Positions 36,567-49,194 of a stretch of DNA of 64,000 nt are shown piece after piece; position 1 is the first letter of the stretch, and the number at the start of each line of letters is the position of its first letter. The notes under the pieces were generated by a model, which saw only the letters and a list, made by a program, of their open reading frames with translations, was not told the origin of the DNA and did not search any database. The position numbers and the translations under genes are program-made. Origin of the DNA: Cyathus striatus. Its lineage: Eukaryota; Basidiomycota; Agaricomycetes; Agaricales; Nidulariaceae. The DNA lies in contig JAOVFP010000011.1 in assembly GCA_025738555.1 (NCBI GenBank), positions 3,782,001-3,846,000 of the forward strand, read 5' to 3'.

Positions 36567-39010
36567 TGAAAACACGCTCCAGAAATAAGACATCACATCC
36601 TGGCTTTGCAGATGTTTCAAGCACTCGCCACCTGTCTTCACAGGTTCAAGCTGAGCACAGGGCAAAGGAAGTGGAAGTGGAAGAACAGAAGTGAAAGCAG
36701 AATGCTGCAAAGAAGTCTGCAGCAGCAAAGCAACAGGAGTCAAGATGTCGTCTGAAAGCGGCACATACCGAAGTTAACCACCCACCAGATAAGCTCAATA
36801 TCCCTCGTCATAATATGCCACCTCCTGCTACTCACTTGAAGAGTCAAAGTGAAGTGGATAGTCAAATTGGTATGACCACACATGAATCTTGTTAACTTTC
36901 CCTCTAACTCCTAGTCAGCAGAAAGTCAGGACGAAGATGATGCCGACAAAGATACAGGTTATTTCACTACTCAACATCAACAAAGAAATGTACCAGTTAG
37001 AGAACCTTCTGTACAACATGACAATAGTTGTACAGTTTCATGTTGCATTGATTGATTCGTTGTTCTGACATTCTACATATAGACATTGAGGAGGACAACA
37101 ATATCGACATCGACATCGATGAAGCTGAGACCCAGAAGTTGCCCAGCATTCCAGACATTGGTAAGATAATGTACTTTTGCTTTCAATCAATAACTTGATC
37201 ATTTGAAGTTTTGATAGATGTTGGCAATATAAGTGACTATGCCAGCACTGCCAGCGAACCAGCTCCATCAGAGTCTGAGTATGGGCCAGATGACGAAGTC
37301 GATGAGCTGGAGAACGATGAGCTGGAGAATGATGAGCCTGACACACATTTGGATGGTAAGCGGAGTGAGCGACCGAAGGTGAAGGGGGGATTGCAATATC
37401 GGAACAAGGTCTGACAGCTCATGCCAAAGGGACCAATCAACAATCAGAATAGTCCAAATGTGGAAATTGGAGACCTGGGCCGAAAGCGGGTGCTGTCATC
37501 TTCCGTGACCACATTCGTTTCATCCCCTGCTGTGCACCGTCTCTACCTACTCTCACAACTTCTCTTATCCAGCTTGTCTACTGCAAAGAAAGCCAAGAAC
37601 GCTCCGCTTCCTCCATCAGGTCTTCTCAAAGGGTGGCAAAACCACTGTTTCACTCACCCAGTGCAAGTTTCTTCTCATGGTAGCGTCTGACATACTTCAA
37701 CTGCTGCACCATCTGACAAAGAGGATGAGATCGTGAAGCCTGGTGGAATTCCTTCTGATGATGACAAGAATGATGGAGAACACCTTTTGGATATGAGAAT
37801 GAGTGTTGCTTATGGTGAACAGGTATGTTTGTTGTGCGATTTCGGATTTTGTATTGTTTCTCTTGACATCATCACAGGCAATGGCCCTCAAGATCGTGCC
37901 TTTACATTCCATGCAGCCAGCACACAGGCCTCGTCCTCCCCGCTCTACTCACAGCACATTACCCCCAGGTACCGATGTACTGTTCAAGACAGACATTATG
38001 CCTCGCATATATGATCACATGGGTTCCGCAGAGCCCTGGGAACCACTTGTGCCAGCTGCAGCAGCAACGATTTGGAACAAAGTTGTTGAGTGCTATCCAA
38101 TCTGCCCAGATGGAAGGAACGATGATAGCGATCTCTTCAAGTTCATTTACAAGCTGGTATGTGCTCTATTTCTTGTTGCTCCTTGCCTGATGTTTGCAGA
38201 TGTGTCACGATGTTAATACAAACTGGCTTCACGGGTTCGCTATCGCTGGTATGAAGGCTGTTGAAGACAAACTGGCTGAGTGTGAGCTTACAAGCAAACC
38301 TGAGCGAGCAAGTTTTGTTTGACAGATGATTGGAGACACCACCGAGCTACGAAAGAGGGAGCATCCCTTTTTATGGCTTAGTGCCTATGGTGATTCAGCT
38401 TCGGAAGGGAATTGAGTACGTCATATTTGTTTTATTCATGTCAAGTACCACTAACTATGTACTGTATTCAGGGAATTTTTCGTGGCAAGTTGGTTGTGCA
38501 AACGCTGGCCCACCATATGGCCCTTGTCACTGCACATCATTTGCCGGATTTCAATTTCAACCTAGAGCCGAAAACAGCTCTCATCATGGTGATTCAGGCC
38601 ATAAGTATCCTTCAGCATCTATTTTTGTCTCAGTTTAATGACATTCTTGACAGGTTCATTGTGCCCTGATGTACAATGTGACTGGGGAGGTTAGTGTTCC
38701 CTCCGGCGCTGGGGGAAATTTCTCGAAGGCGAACTGGGCTGACTATGAGGCCATCAACCCCACAACGAAGGAGCCCACTTTGTTTATCCAACATTCACTC
38801 TGGGACAACACAATATCCAAGCTCTCTCGTCGTTACTGGGTGCAAATACTTGAAGATACAACATCTTACTATGGAAGAAAGAAGGGAAAGGATGCCAAGA
38901 AGGTTGTTCATAATAATAAAGAGATTGTAATAGATATGGGGGAGGATGCCAACAACGATTTGTATGACCCAGATATGGAGTTATTTGCCGATGATGTGAG
39001 CGAGGATTAA
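36567..39010 (+). pseudogene. Transposon companion gene, agaricomycete multicopy family, decayed
   Basis: Starts MKTRSRNKTSHPGFADVSST at 36567, runs through a Lys/Glu/Ala-rich coiled stretch, hits TGA after VEVEEQK, then continues in pieces: ESEYGPDDEVDELEN (37261), MPKGPINNQN, VLFKTDIMPRIYDHMGS (about 37980), WEPLVPAAAATIWNKVVE, TNWLHGFAIAGMKA, FRGKLVVQTLAHHM, MYNVTGEV and SKANWADYEAINPTT, and ends FADDVSED at 39010. The same layout (basic N-terminus, acidic linker, MPRIYxxMGSxxPW, NFSxANWG) occurs in a repeated agaricomycete family I recall without a name. Several TGA stops. Location inside the TIRs suggests it moves with the transposon. Confidence 0.6.
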
Positions 39011-39320
39011 ATAGTTATTGTCGTCTCTGTATATTGTACATGCCTTGGCTCTTAAATATAAACCCCTGCTCTATTATTCCACTGAGAATCTACTGAAAAG
39101 TCTGCTTTTCAAGTGCCTTTAGATAGCCCTTAACTCAGCTTTTGAAAGGTACATGCATCTTTCATTGTATTTACAAAGACATATTCTCTTTGTAAAGTAA
39201 AATGTTACTAGCAAAGACAATGGACCTAGATTTATAAAGTCGATATTGCCTTTGGCCTTTCAGACCTTTTCAAGTCTTTTGGGTCTTTTTTGTCTTTCTA
39301 AAGACCACTAAAGGTACGTG

Positions 39321-39344
39321 AAAGTCATGCGTGTTTTACTGATG
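39321..39344 (-). repeat. Right terminal inverted repeat
   Basis: Reverse complement CATCAGTAAAACACGCATGA plus CTTT; one mismatch to the left TIR at 32704-32727. Confidence 0.8.
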
Positions 39345-40142
39345 ACCGTGCATGGTAGTCATAGACAAGAACTACAGGCATGATCATCAAACAAAGTACA
39401 CCATTCTCTCATTCATGGTCCCCGAAGCTGAGTCATACAACTCAACGACAAGCAGTGCAATAGTGCAGTGAAACACGGTATGGTAACAACAGCATCAAGT
39501 TTGAAAGCACAGAGTCAGATAAGCTCTGCAGTAAGACCGGTCGAGAGCAAGTATCCCAGCAGTATCAGCAGGAATGTATCGCCCTTCCAACGGCACTCGA
39601 GACATATGTGATGTCGCAATAAGGTGCCACATACCACCTAATCACTGCAAATCACGCCAGTGCATTCTAATCACCAGTGGAATCATGTGGACTCAGTGAT
39701 TATAAGTCACCTACCTCCCAACCCAACCGATGCCAGTGGAGGTGCGTTTTCAGTCTATCACCTCATCACAGCTGAAGCCATACACGAATGGCATATAAAC
39801 CAAAGAGTAGAAAGAGAAAAGAATAAGTAGAAGAAAGAACAAGTAAAGAACAAGGAAGAACAGGGAAAGAACAAGGAAAGAACAAGGAAAGAACAAGGAT
39901 AGAACAAGAAAGAACAAGGAAAGAAGAAAGAAAGTAGAAAATCAACTCACCCACTTACTGTTTTCCCTTGTCCCCTCGCATTCACCTCCATAGCTCGTGA
40001 TTCATACACAACACTATAAGTCTTAGTAAAGAAATGGAACGATATCTGGTCAACCTTGCCCAGCTTGGTGATATCGCCTGAGCATCGAGCTATCCAGATG
40101 CAATGTGATGCATATGCATATGAGTGATTCCTTGTAATTGTC
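39345..40142. other. Spacer between two mobile elements
   Basis: About 800 bases with no supported gene; it contains the GAACAAGGAAA minisatellite and the insertion site of the retrotransposon. Confidence 0.4.
39812..39930. repeat. GAACAAGGAAA minisatellite
   Basis: About ten purine-rich copies close to AGAACAAGGAA in tandem. The open frame on the reverse strand (Leu/Ser/Pro/Cys-rich) is a by-product. Confidence 0.75.
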
Positions 40143-40722
40143 TGTTATAGGTATCCTATAGCATAGACACATTTTAGCCCAATTGCCTACTAGTTCCACT
40201 CTGTAGTATACAATACTACAGTATTAGTCTACGAAAACTCACCCTTCCTTTCTATCATCCTTTAGTAGCCTGTAGAATAGTGTAGAACTACCTAGTGTAC
40301 TATAGATCATTCAGGAACACTAAGACAATGTGTATAAGTAGGACTACACAGGATACCCAAATATCATCTTTTTTACTTTCACACCCTTTACCTCAGTTCG
40401 AAGATTCGATACTTAGAATATAGTATTAAAGGTACTGCAGTAGCTACCTAAAATACTATTAACGTACTGAGTTTGCTCTACATTAAACCACTCGTTTACC
40501 TTGAGACCATCACTGACTCGCTCTGGCACTCCCGGAGATAAGAACACCACTTATCTCCATTGGTAAGTGCATACTAAGTCTTCAATCAAGTCTTGAGATT
40601 GACTCGTTTCTGACCACATCGACAACTCAACACCCTGTAACACAGGTATATTCCATACTCTATTTCATTACTGACTATGTATATTCATAGGAATACACCA
40701 ATACTATAGCTGAGCTATAACA
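40143..40722 (+). repeat. 5' LTR
   Basis: 580 bp, TG...CA ends, no indel against the 3' LTR. Differences to the 3' LTR are all transitions. Confidence 0.93.
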
Positions 40723-40847
40723 TTGGTGGACACATTGGGAAATAGGTCAAGCAAACGAGTGATTCTCATCTGATCAAGGCTCAAATGATTCACCAACATC
40801 TCTACCATCCATTCAAGACATCTATACAATCGACACATGGATAGCAC

Positions 40848-43800
40848 ATGGCCAAAGGGGGGCGACAAACCTGTACAGCGCAGCGTGCTCATGAAGCAGC
40901 AGAAGAAATAAAGAAAGGTATGCAAGCTTCAAGCTCGAAGGGAAAGGAAAGGGCTATTTTAGAATATGACGAACAAGGTGACGAACAAGGTCTAATATCG
41001 TTCACACCTCCATTACAATCACCACATTTAGGGAAGCAGGAATCAATCAGTGAGCCATCAGCTTCTGGAACATCAAAGCCCGAGGAAGCAGAACACGAAT
41101 TAATAGAACCATATCCACCTCTTGTTAAATTTGGAAAACCGTTAGGAAATTATGAAGATATACTAGAAGAACAACCAGAAGGTATAGTGATTGAGACAGT
41201 TACTATAGACTTACCAGCCGCAAGGCCCACTGAATTTCTAAGATGACAACTTGGAACTGACTTGGCACCTGACAAATTAAAGATACACATTCAAACAGCA
41301 CTGGAATTAGGAAAGCTGGTGATCGGATGCACTCTATGATCACGCCATCTAACTCGAATGGAGGAAGTTATTTTTGAACCAGAAATAAGCCTAGCGCAGG
41401 ATGCATTAACTGCCATATTCGAAATTCCATTTACTAACAATACAAGGGGATTTATAGTAGACAAAAGTTGATTACAGCTAGTAATACAACACTTGCAAGT
41501 ACGAAGGGAAGAAGCATATGAATCTCTAAGCTTAGCCTGTGCTTGTATACCAAGATACCCAATCTGGGGAAAGGAAGGAGATACCTCGGGCATATGGGAC
41601 TTCAATGAGTTCGAAATTTTGGCCGCATGCTTCAGATTTGAGGTTGATGTGTTCCTCGCGCACCTAGCAGATTATCATGATTTTGGAAGGACACGAAAAA
41701 CACCTACTCCAATGGTAAATCCAAAGTCAGCAAGAATACAGGTACCCACTTCGAGTCTGAAACCTTTATCAAAAGTTAAAACAGAGGACAAATCTTTAAG
41801 AATACCAGCAGCATGTACAGTTACACCAGCAAGCGATTATCATAGTTCCATGAGTCCCACTATTGATCAAGAACAAATAGATAGCCAAGAATCAAACTTT
41901 AAATGTGACCTTCCACCTCATATGTCAGTTAGCAATAGAAACCCTTTCAAAAGAGAATACACTCCAGCAGAGAATATTGTAGCCTACCCAATTACCAGTA
42001 TTTCTACACACCAACCAGCTAATCAAAATGAAAGACTAAGTTATTCAGCTAGTGCGGGACAGCGGCCTTCAATATTTGTACACCCTACTACGTACAACAC
42101 ATTTTCAAGATTGCGTGATTTGTTTCCAATAACAAGCACACCAGCAGGAGAACCGGACCCAGGTGACCCGGATGATAATGATGATAACGCAGGAGGTGCT
42201 AACCATGGCCGACAAGACAGAGATAATAACTCAGATCCACGAAGAAGAATTCCACAAGGTAATGGAGATGGCGGCAGAGGCGAACCAAACCCTCCACCAG
42301 GAACTACACCCTTCTCACAAGACCAAAGACCAGCGAACCAAGTCAATGTACCACAGTTTGATTTAAAACTCAAGATTGATATGATTCCAGAATGGGACGG
42401 TAATACAGATTCCATAAGTACTTGGTTTACAAAAATTAATGACTTAGCTGGAAAATCTAGCATACTATCAAATCAACTAGGTGCTTGAGTACCAATGAGA
42501 CTCAGAGGTTCAGCTGAAAAGTGGTATTATAGTCAAACTTTAGATACTAGGAAAAGATTAGAATATAGCTGGGATAACTTGTGAGATGGGATAGCAGGGT
42601 ACTACATGAATCGTCACTGGTTAGACAGCCAGCACACAAGAGCTCAAAAAGCGAAGTATAGAGATTTCAATTACCGAGGAGAGACCCCAAGCAAATATTA
42701 TATCCAAAAGACTGAATTACTAAAAACTGGAAATGACTACAGTGATAGGCAACTTATTGATGAAGTTCTCTCTGGAGCACCGCTTATTTGGGTAACAATT
42801 TTAACACCTCACATATATCACACTGCCAAGGAATTCCAGGTAGCTATTAAACTTCAAGAGAAAATTTTACTATGTTACGATTCAACAGGCCAACCATTTC
42901 AATTCAATGATTATAACTTGCAGCCACAACAGAACTCGAAAAACCCCTTCAACAAACCTCAAGCATGGACTAATTTAGTTGGATGGTCCAAATCAACTTC
43001 TAACCTGCAATATCCTAAAGACGACACCATAATATCCAAAAATGGTACTCCTGAGTCGAATAATGCCAGACCCTGTAGACATTGTGGTAGTGGAAAACAT
43101 TGGGATTATGACTGTAAATACTCACGCAAAGGAATGAAGAAGGCACATACCAACATGGTAAATTCTGATCCAAACCCCGAAGATCTACGAGCACTAGCTG
43201 ATTATGAAGATTTATATTACAATCTTGTATCAGATGATGAAGACGAGGTAAGCCCTGTCACAGAGGAGCAGGATTTTGAGTTACCCCTTCAGAACACCGC
43301 CACCGAACACACCACTGAACGCCCTACAGTGGAACATGTGATGAGTGATGCAGGACTGAAGGGGAACGCTTGGGGAGAATTCATGGGGAAGCTAGAAAAT
43401 GAGTACATCACACAAACATATAAAGTTAAAACAGCAGATTGGGACAGTAACATATCGGAAAAATTAGGACCAACATTGTCAAATACAACAAAAATAGAAA
43501 CTATGAACGACGGCAGGCTAGATCGAAAAACAAGACGAAAACTATTGAAAGAAGTAGAAAGAGTTAACTATTCCATCCAAATGGATACAAATATGATCAC
43601 GTTAAAACCTCATCAGTCAAGACCTCCTGGATCTTCCTTTCTAGGTGCCAAGGCTACAGAGGTAAATGCCTTTGTGAATAATATTGGAGAAGGAACTATG
43701 AAAGTCATCTTAGATTCAGGGTCAGATATTACACTTATCTCTGAAAAGGCACTGCGAGAGCGTATTAAGAATCCAAAAATACAAATGGGACAGCATATAA

Positions 43801-46800
43801 AGTTAATTCAAGTAACTGGTAACACTATTATAACTGGTTACACTACACTTGATTTAATTTTTGAGACAGAGGAAGGTATGGTTAAACTAACTATTGAAGC
43901 TTATGTAGTTAAAGGAATGTCTACTGAGTTTATCCTCAGAAATGACTTTGCAGATCAATATTCATTATCACTTATGTGGAATGAGGGGAACTCACATGTG
44001 TTATTGGGAGATTTGGGACGAAAAGTGCAAGTACAGAACTCAGTAACTAAACCTTTCACAGATGAAACTGGACATGCATTTAAAATACAAGTACGTGGGG
44101 ACTTGAATGATCAAATATCCAGAGCACGAAACCATCGAAAACGACAGCTAAAGAAGAAACATGGAAAGGATACTCGACACACTGTACGAAGTATGAAGTC
44201 AGTAACTATTCAACCTGGAACTTCAAAGTTAGTTGAGGTAGAAGCTTATTTCCCTATGAATTGTGATACCCTTTTTGTCAAGCGAATGTTTAGTACCAAC
44301 AAAAATATGGAAGACATTTATGGCTCCACTGACTCACTAATATCCAAGGAAAAACCAGGGTTGCATATTGCAAATTTCTCCGAATTCACGGTAACTATAG
44401 CTGAAGGTCAAACGTTAGGCACAAGCCATAATCCTAAGAGTTGGTTAGATAACAAAAGACGCATGTCAAAATCAGCCTTACAGTCTGCAGAAGCACATGC
44501 TAATTTCATTCGAAAACTTGTTAAGGAGTTAAGCAATGGAACAGTACAATCTGAACTGGATAAAAGCCAATCAATTAATCCAGATCTAAATAAGTATGTC
44601 ACACCTCTAGATGGCAGACCTAAGACAGCAGAAGTACCACCAATTCCTGTAAACCAGGCTGACTTTTTAGCTAGCTTAGACATCTGCTCTGAATTAACAG
44701 ATACACAACAAGAAGACTTAGCCAGCATCCTCAACAACCACCAGGAAGCCTTTGGTATGGATGGATGGTTAGGAAATTATGAAGCTAAAGTGGACATACC
44801 ATTAAAACTGGGATCTAAGCCAATATCAGTACCTCCATTTCCTCAGTCACTGGCAAAAAGAGAAGTTATTGATAAACAAATGGATTCATGGTTGGAATTG
44901 GACGTTATTGAACCATCAATAAGTCCCTGGGCAGCACCAGTTTTTATAGTATACCAGAACAGTAAACCTAGAATGGTGACAGACATGAGAAAGTTAAATG
45001 AGATGGTCATCCCTGATGAATTCCCATTACCTCAACAGGAAGACATACTGCAATCGCTCTCTGGAAGTCAATACCTATCAACCTTGGATGCTTTATCAGG
45101 TTTTATGCAGTTAAGCATAGATGAAAAAGACAAGGAGAAATTAGCCTTTCGCACTCATCGAGGACTATTCCAGTTCAAACGAATGCTGTTTGGATACCGA
45201 AACGGGCCGGCAGTCTTTCAGCACATTATGCAAAAGGTACTAGCACCATATCTATGGATTTTTGCATTAGTGTATATCGACGATATTGTTATATACTCAC
45301 TTACTTTTGAAGACCACCTAAAACATGTAGACTTGGTATTAACTGCAATTGAAAATGCAAAAATCACCCTGTCACCCTCTAAGTGTCATTTTGGGTATCA
45401 ATCGTTACTACTACTAGGACAGAAAGTATCTAGATTAGGATTATCAACTCACAAGGAAAAAGTTGATGCGATATTACAACTGGATGAGCCACGTAATCTA
45501 AAGGAGCTTCAAATGTTCTTAGGTATGATGGTATATTTCTCATCATACATACCATTTTATGCCTGGATGGCACACCCCTTATTTGCACTATTAAAACAGA
45601 AATCTAAATGGGAATGGGGAGAAAATGAGAGTGAAGCATTCAATCTTTGCAAACAAGCACTCACAGAAGCACCTGTTCGAGCACACCCAATGCCAGGCAA
45701 GCCATATAGGATCTACTCTGATGCATGTGACTACGCCATCACAGCTATCATACAACAGATTCAACCTATCAAGATACATGAGCTTCGCAGAACCAAGGTA
45801 TATGAATGGTTAGAACGTGCTTATAATGCGAATGAATCAGTCCCGTTCTATCAGTCCATTTAACTAAAACACAGTCAGATGTACCTACAAATGATACCTG
45901 GGGGGCGACATTTGAGGATACCGAAGTACACATTGAACGTGTTATAGTGTACTGGTCCCATGTCCTACAACCTGCTGAACAAAATTACTCCCCTACAGAA
46001 CGAGAAGCATTAGCATTAAAGGAAGGATTAATCAAATTCCAGCCATTACTAGAAGGAGAACATATATTCGCTGTTACTGACCATGCTGCTCTCACCTGGA
46101 GTCAAACATTCCAAAATGTCAATAGAAGATTACTCACATGGGGATTGGTATTTGTGGCCTATCCAAATATGCACATCGTGCATCGAGCAGGACGTATACA
46201 TTCAAATGTTGATCCAATTTCAAGACTAAGACGAAGAATACCACCTCAAGAAGGTCCTCAAGGAGACAGCTATGAGTCACTACATCTCAATCTAGGTGAA
46301 GACCCTCTAAAAAACATGTATGAGGAATTAGGTTCTAAATTCGAAGAGAAACTATTAATGATTGCATCGAACTATGTAGCATGTGAGAAATGGAATAACT
46401 CACCAGATTCTAGGCAAGAAATTACCATTGAAATAAAGCTAGAAGATGGTAGTGAATTCTGTACTTCTGATCATAGCTCACATTGCTATTCTACCCTCAT
46501 AGGTATGAACCAAAACGAGCTATGAAAATGGAGGACAGCTTATGAGACAGATATGCACTTTAGCAAAGTAATGTCAGACATAAAAGAAGTATCAAAAGGT
46601 AGCAAGCATACTTCTAAATATACTCAATATCGACTTGGTGATAATAATCTATTATATTTCAATGATTCTGATGGCACTTCGTGCTTATGCGTTCCTTCAA
46701 GTCTGAAAGCAGAACTCATGAATGAGCTTCATAATACAATCAGTGAAGCAGCACATGGAGGTTATTTCAAAACTTACAACAGAATAACGAGTGGATACTA

Positions 46801-48091
46801 CTGGCCAAGAATGTCTCAAGATATTAAAAATTTTGTGAAAACCTGTGATATCTGTCAAAAAACCAAAGTGAAACGACATGCCCCCGTTGGATTATTACGA
46901 CCAATACCAATTCCACATCAACCATTTGAAGTCGTCACCATGGATTTCATAACACAGCTACCTCTATCAGATGGTTATGATGCAGTCCTTGTAATCGTTG
47001 ATAAACTGACGAAGTACGCCACCTTTATTCCAACAATGACAAAACTTAAGGAGCACGAGGTGGCAAAATTGTTTTTTGACAACATCATCTCACAATATGG
47101 AATACCTCATCAAGTAATATCTGATCGTGACGTGCGATGGAAAAATACATTCTGGAAAGAAATATGTCGACTACTGGGAATTAAAAGGGCACTTACTACT
47201 TCGTATCACCCTCAGGCAGATGGACAAACAGAGATCATGAATTAGATTCTTGAAATTGCGCTAAGAGCTTACATTGGCCCTAAACGAGATGACTGGAGTT
47301 CTCATTTATCATCACTCGCATTTTCATATAACACAAGTATACATACCTCAACTGGCTTCACTCCTAGTTATCTTCTGAGAGGATACCATCCAATAACCGG
47401 AACTTTGACAGCCATTCATAAAACAAGCATTGAAAGACCAACAGAATATGCTGACCTAACGAATAAACATACAGATACAACAGATCAGCCTCTATATCAT
47501 CCAAAAGCAACACAGATGATCGATACATTCAATGCAGAACGGAAGAAAGCACAGGATGCTTTAACTCTATCCCAAGTATTCCAAAAATGATCCTACAACA
47601 AAGGGCGACTAGACTTTGAATTCGATGAAGGTGATAAAGTTATGATTAATCTGCATTCTTTAAGACTGCTTAAGAAAGAAAAGGGACTGGGCCAGAAATT
47701 ATTAATGAGATATGAAGGACCATTCGAGGTTGCACAAAAAGTAAGCCCAGTAGCTTACCGAATTAGATTACCAACTTTGTATGGCATCCATCCCGTTATC
47801 AACATCGCTCACATCGAACCATACCATGAATCACCAGAGGAATTCGGAAAGAGACCACACTGCAAACTGAACCGCAAGGACTTTGAAGACTTACCTGAAC
47901 AGGAAATCAAGTCTATCATAGTGGAATCAACACGAAAAGCGCATAATGGATGACGCATGCCCATTTATCTAACACGTTTTCTCGGCTTTGGGCTGGACCA
48001 TGATGAATGGCTCACAAGGGATGAGCTTCGCAATGCACATGAAATTCTGCAGAAATGGGAATCAGAAACAAAATCGCTAAAGTCCAAGTGA
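40848..48091 (+). pseudogene. Gag-Pol polyprotein of chromovirus, inactivated
   Basis: One reading frame from ATG 40848 covers Gag and most of Pol. The zinc knuckle CRHCGSGKHWDYDC is at about 43074-43115, protease VILDSGSDITLIS at about 43703, RT with YIDDIVIYS at about 45275, and RNase H IYSDACDYAI at about 45710. Near 45840 a one-base shift moves the frame; downstream are the rest of RNase H (AVTDHAALTW), the HHCC finger (HGGYF...CDICQKTK), the integrase core (MDFITQLP, ISDRDVRW, SYHPQADGQTE) and a chromodomain (FGLDHDEWLTRDELRNA) ending at 48089-48091. In-frame stops are TGA at 41244, 41337, 41469, 42486, 42582, 46523, 47588 and 47951, and TAG at 47243; none is TAA. The single-frame Gag-Pol layout is common in chromoviruses. 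Confidence 0.9.
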
Positions 48092-48182
48092 TTCTGACAT
48101 ATATAAACCCCTCCTTATTTGCATGAGCACACCAACTCATTATCCAGCACTCGAGTTTCCTATTCCTGTTTCCTTCTACATC

Positions 48183-49070
48183 ATGTCTCAACCCACCACC
48201 GATCTCTCCATCTCTCAATATCGCAATAGCTATGACATATCATGCCTTCCGCCAGCCGACGCCAACAACCTGAAAGTATATGCTGCACTCATGTCTCCAT
48301 TGTTTGCTCCATTACTGCGGAACAAGATTAGTAATTTCAACCTTCACGTACTATCCATCTCTTTTGCATACATTTTTAAACTGAGACTCATATCTATATT
48401 TAATTAGGGAGTTTCTTATTTTGCTTTTGAGGACGTCAAGTCCATCCTGATCTGGCATCAGTTACGGACTATGGGTCGGTATATTCTTTGAGCTGCCCAC
48501 TGCCAGCAGTATGGCGATAATTTCGATAATTATCCATGAAGCATACCAACTGACCACCTCCACAAGATTCAAATGGACTATCCTGTTTTCTTACAAGCCG
48601 AGCTCTTCAAGAAACATAACCTGCTTAAGAAATTTCTACCTACTATTGCTTCATGCCATGCCATGTACTCAGAAATTAAACGGAATGTGTTTGATGCATT
48701 CAGTTGGATTCAGATTGCTAGGTATAGGAGCCATCAACTCGAGCATTCCCACTGGGACTGGAAAGACCTTGAGGAGATTGACTCGTAAGCTTAAACACTT
48801 ATGACTACCGATCTCTTTTTCATTTTTTCATTCAGCTCTCTCAACTTTTCTTCCATCACTCAATCCAATTCAACCCTGCTTACCATCGAGCACAATCCTT
48901 CCAATTCCACCTCTACCTCTCTTACAACACACAAGAAACGCAAAGCTCGATCCCATTATTGCTCATCTCAGGACAATGCCAAACGCGCGTACTATCAGAA
49001 CCAGCAGAAGTACAACCCATGTAAAGTCAAGAAAGCCGCCTCTGGATCTGTCGACGTCCTTATGGCATAA
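48183..49070 (+). pseudogene. Accessory reading frame between pol and 3' LTR
   Basis: After pol a separate sense-strand frame begins MSQPTTDLSISQYRNSYDIS at 48183, preceded by a TATA-like ATATATAAA at 48098-48106. Blocks LPPADANNLKVYAALMSPLF, VSYFAFEDVKSILIWHQLRT, MDYPVFLQAELFKKHNLLKK and SEIKRNVFDAFSWIQIARYR follow, then after an intron (gtaagc...ttcag, about 48785-48834) a Ser/Thr-rich and then basic tail (THKKRKARSHYC) to TAA at 49068-49070. A first intron (about 48320-48406) does not join in frame as it stands. TGA stops follow GRYIL and FDNYP. No homology recognised; no signal or membrane segments typical of an envelope protein. Possibly an autonomous spliced gene carried by this retroelement. 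Confidence 0.5.
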
Positions 49071-49178
49071 GGTTTTCTTCGCATTTTTAAGCATACTAAC
49101 TATTCCAATCAATAGATTTTTGAAACTGTTCTATATTTTTCGTTCACATCATTATCTTTTCACTTACATCGAAACTAG

Positions 49179-49194
49179 TAGACAGGGGGGGAAT
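49179..49194 (+). other. Polypurine tract before 3' LTR
   Basis: AGACAGGGGGGGAA lies at about 49180-49193, directly upstream of the 3' LTR start TGTTAT, the expected site of plus-strand priming. Confidence 0.75.

Larger units (their letters stand above)
32704..39344. mobile_element. Plavaka/KDZ-type DNA transposon, two divergent genes
   Basis: Terminal inverted repeats of 24 bases with one mismatch: CATCAGTAAAACATGCATGA... at 32704 and CATCAGTAAAACACGCATGA... (reverse) ending at 39344. Subterminal GACTTT/GTCTTT words are repeated inside both ends. The 6.6-kb interior carries a minus-strand transposase relic (32958-36215) and a plus-strand companion gene relic (36567-39010) transcribed away from a shared central region. 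The flanking duplication is unclear: only AC is shared at the edges (32702-32703, 39345-39346). Both genes have stops, so the copy is not autonomous. Confidence 0.75.

Noticed and set aside
39766..39954. Leu/Ser-rich minus-strand frame
   Set aside because: Produced by the GAACAAGGAAA minisatellite.
40848..48091. TGA read as an amino acid instead of stop
   Set aside because: Host genes in the window (POM34, the membrane protein) end with TGA, and TGA inside genes occurs only in decaying elements and relics. Mutation is simpler than recoding.
48183..49070. Envelope gene of an errantivirus-like element
   Set aside because: No signal peptide, no transmembrane helix and no cysteine pattern are visible, so the position alone does not support an envelope call.
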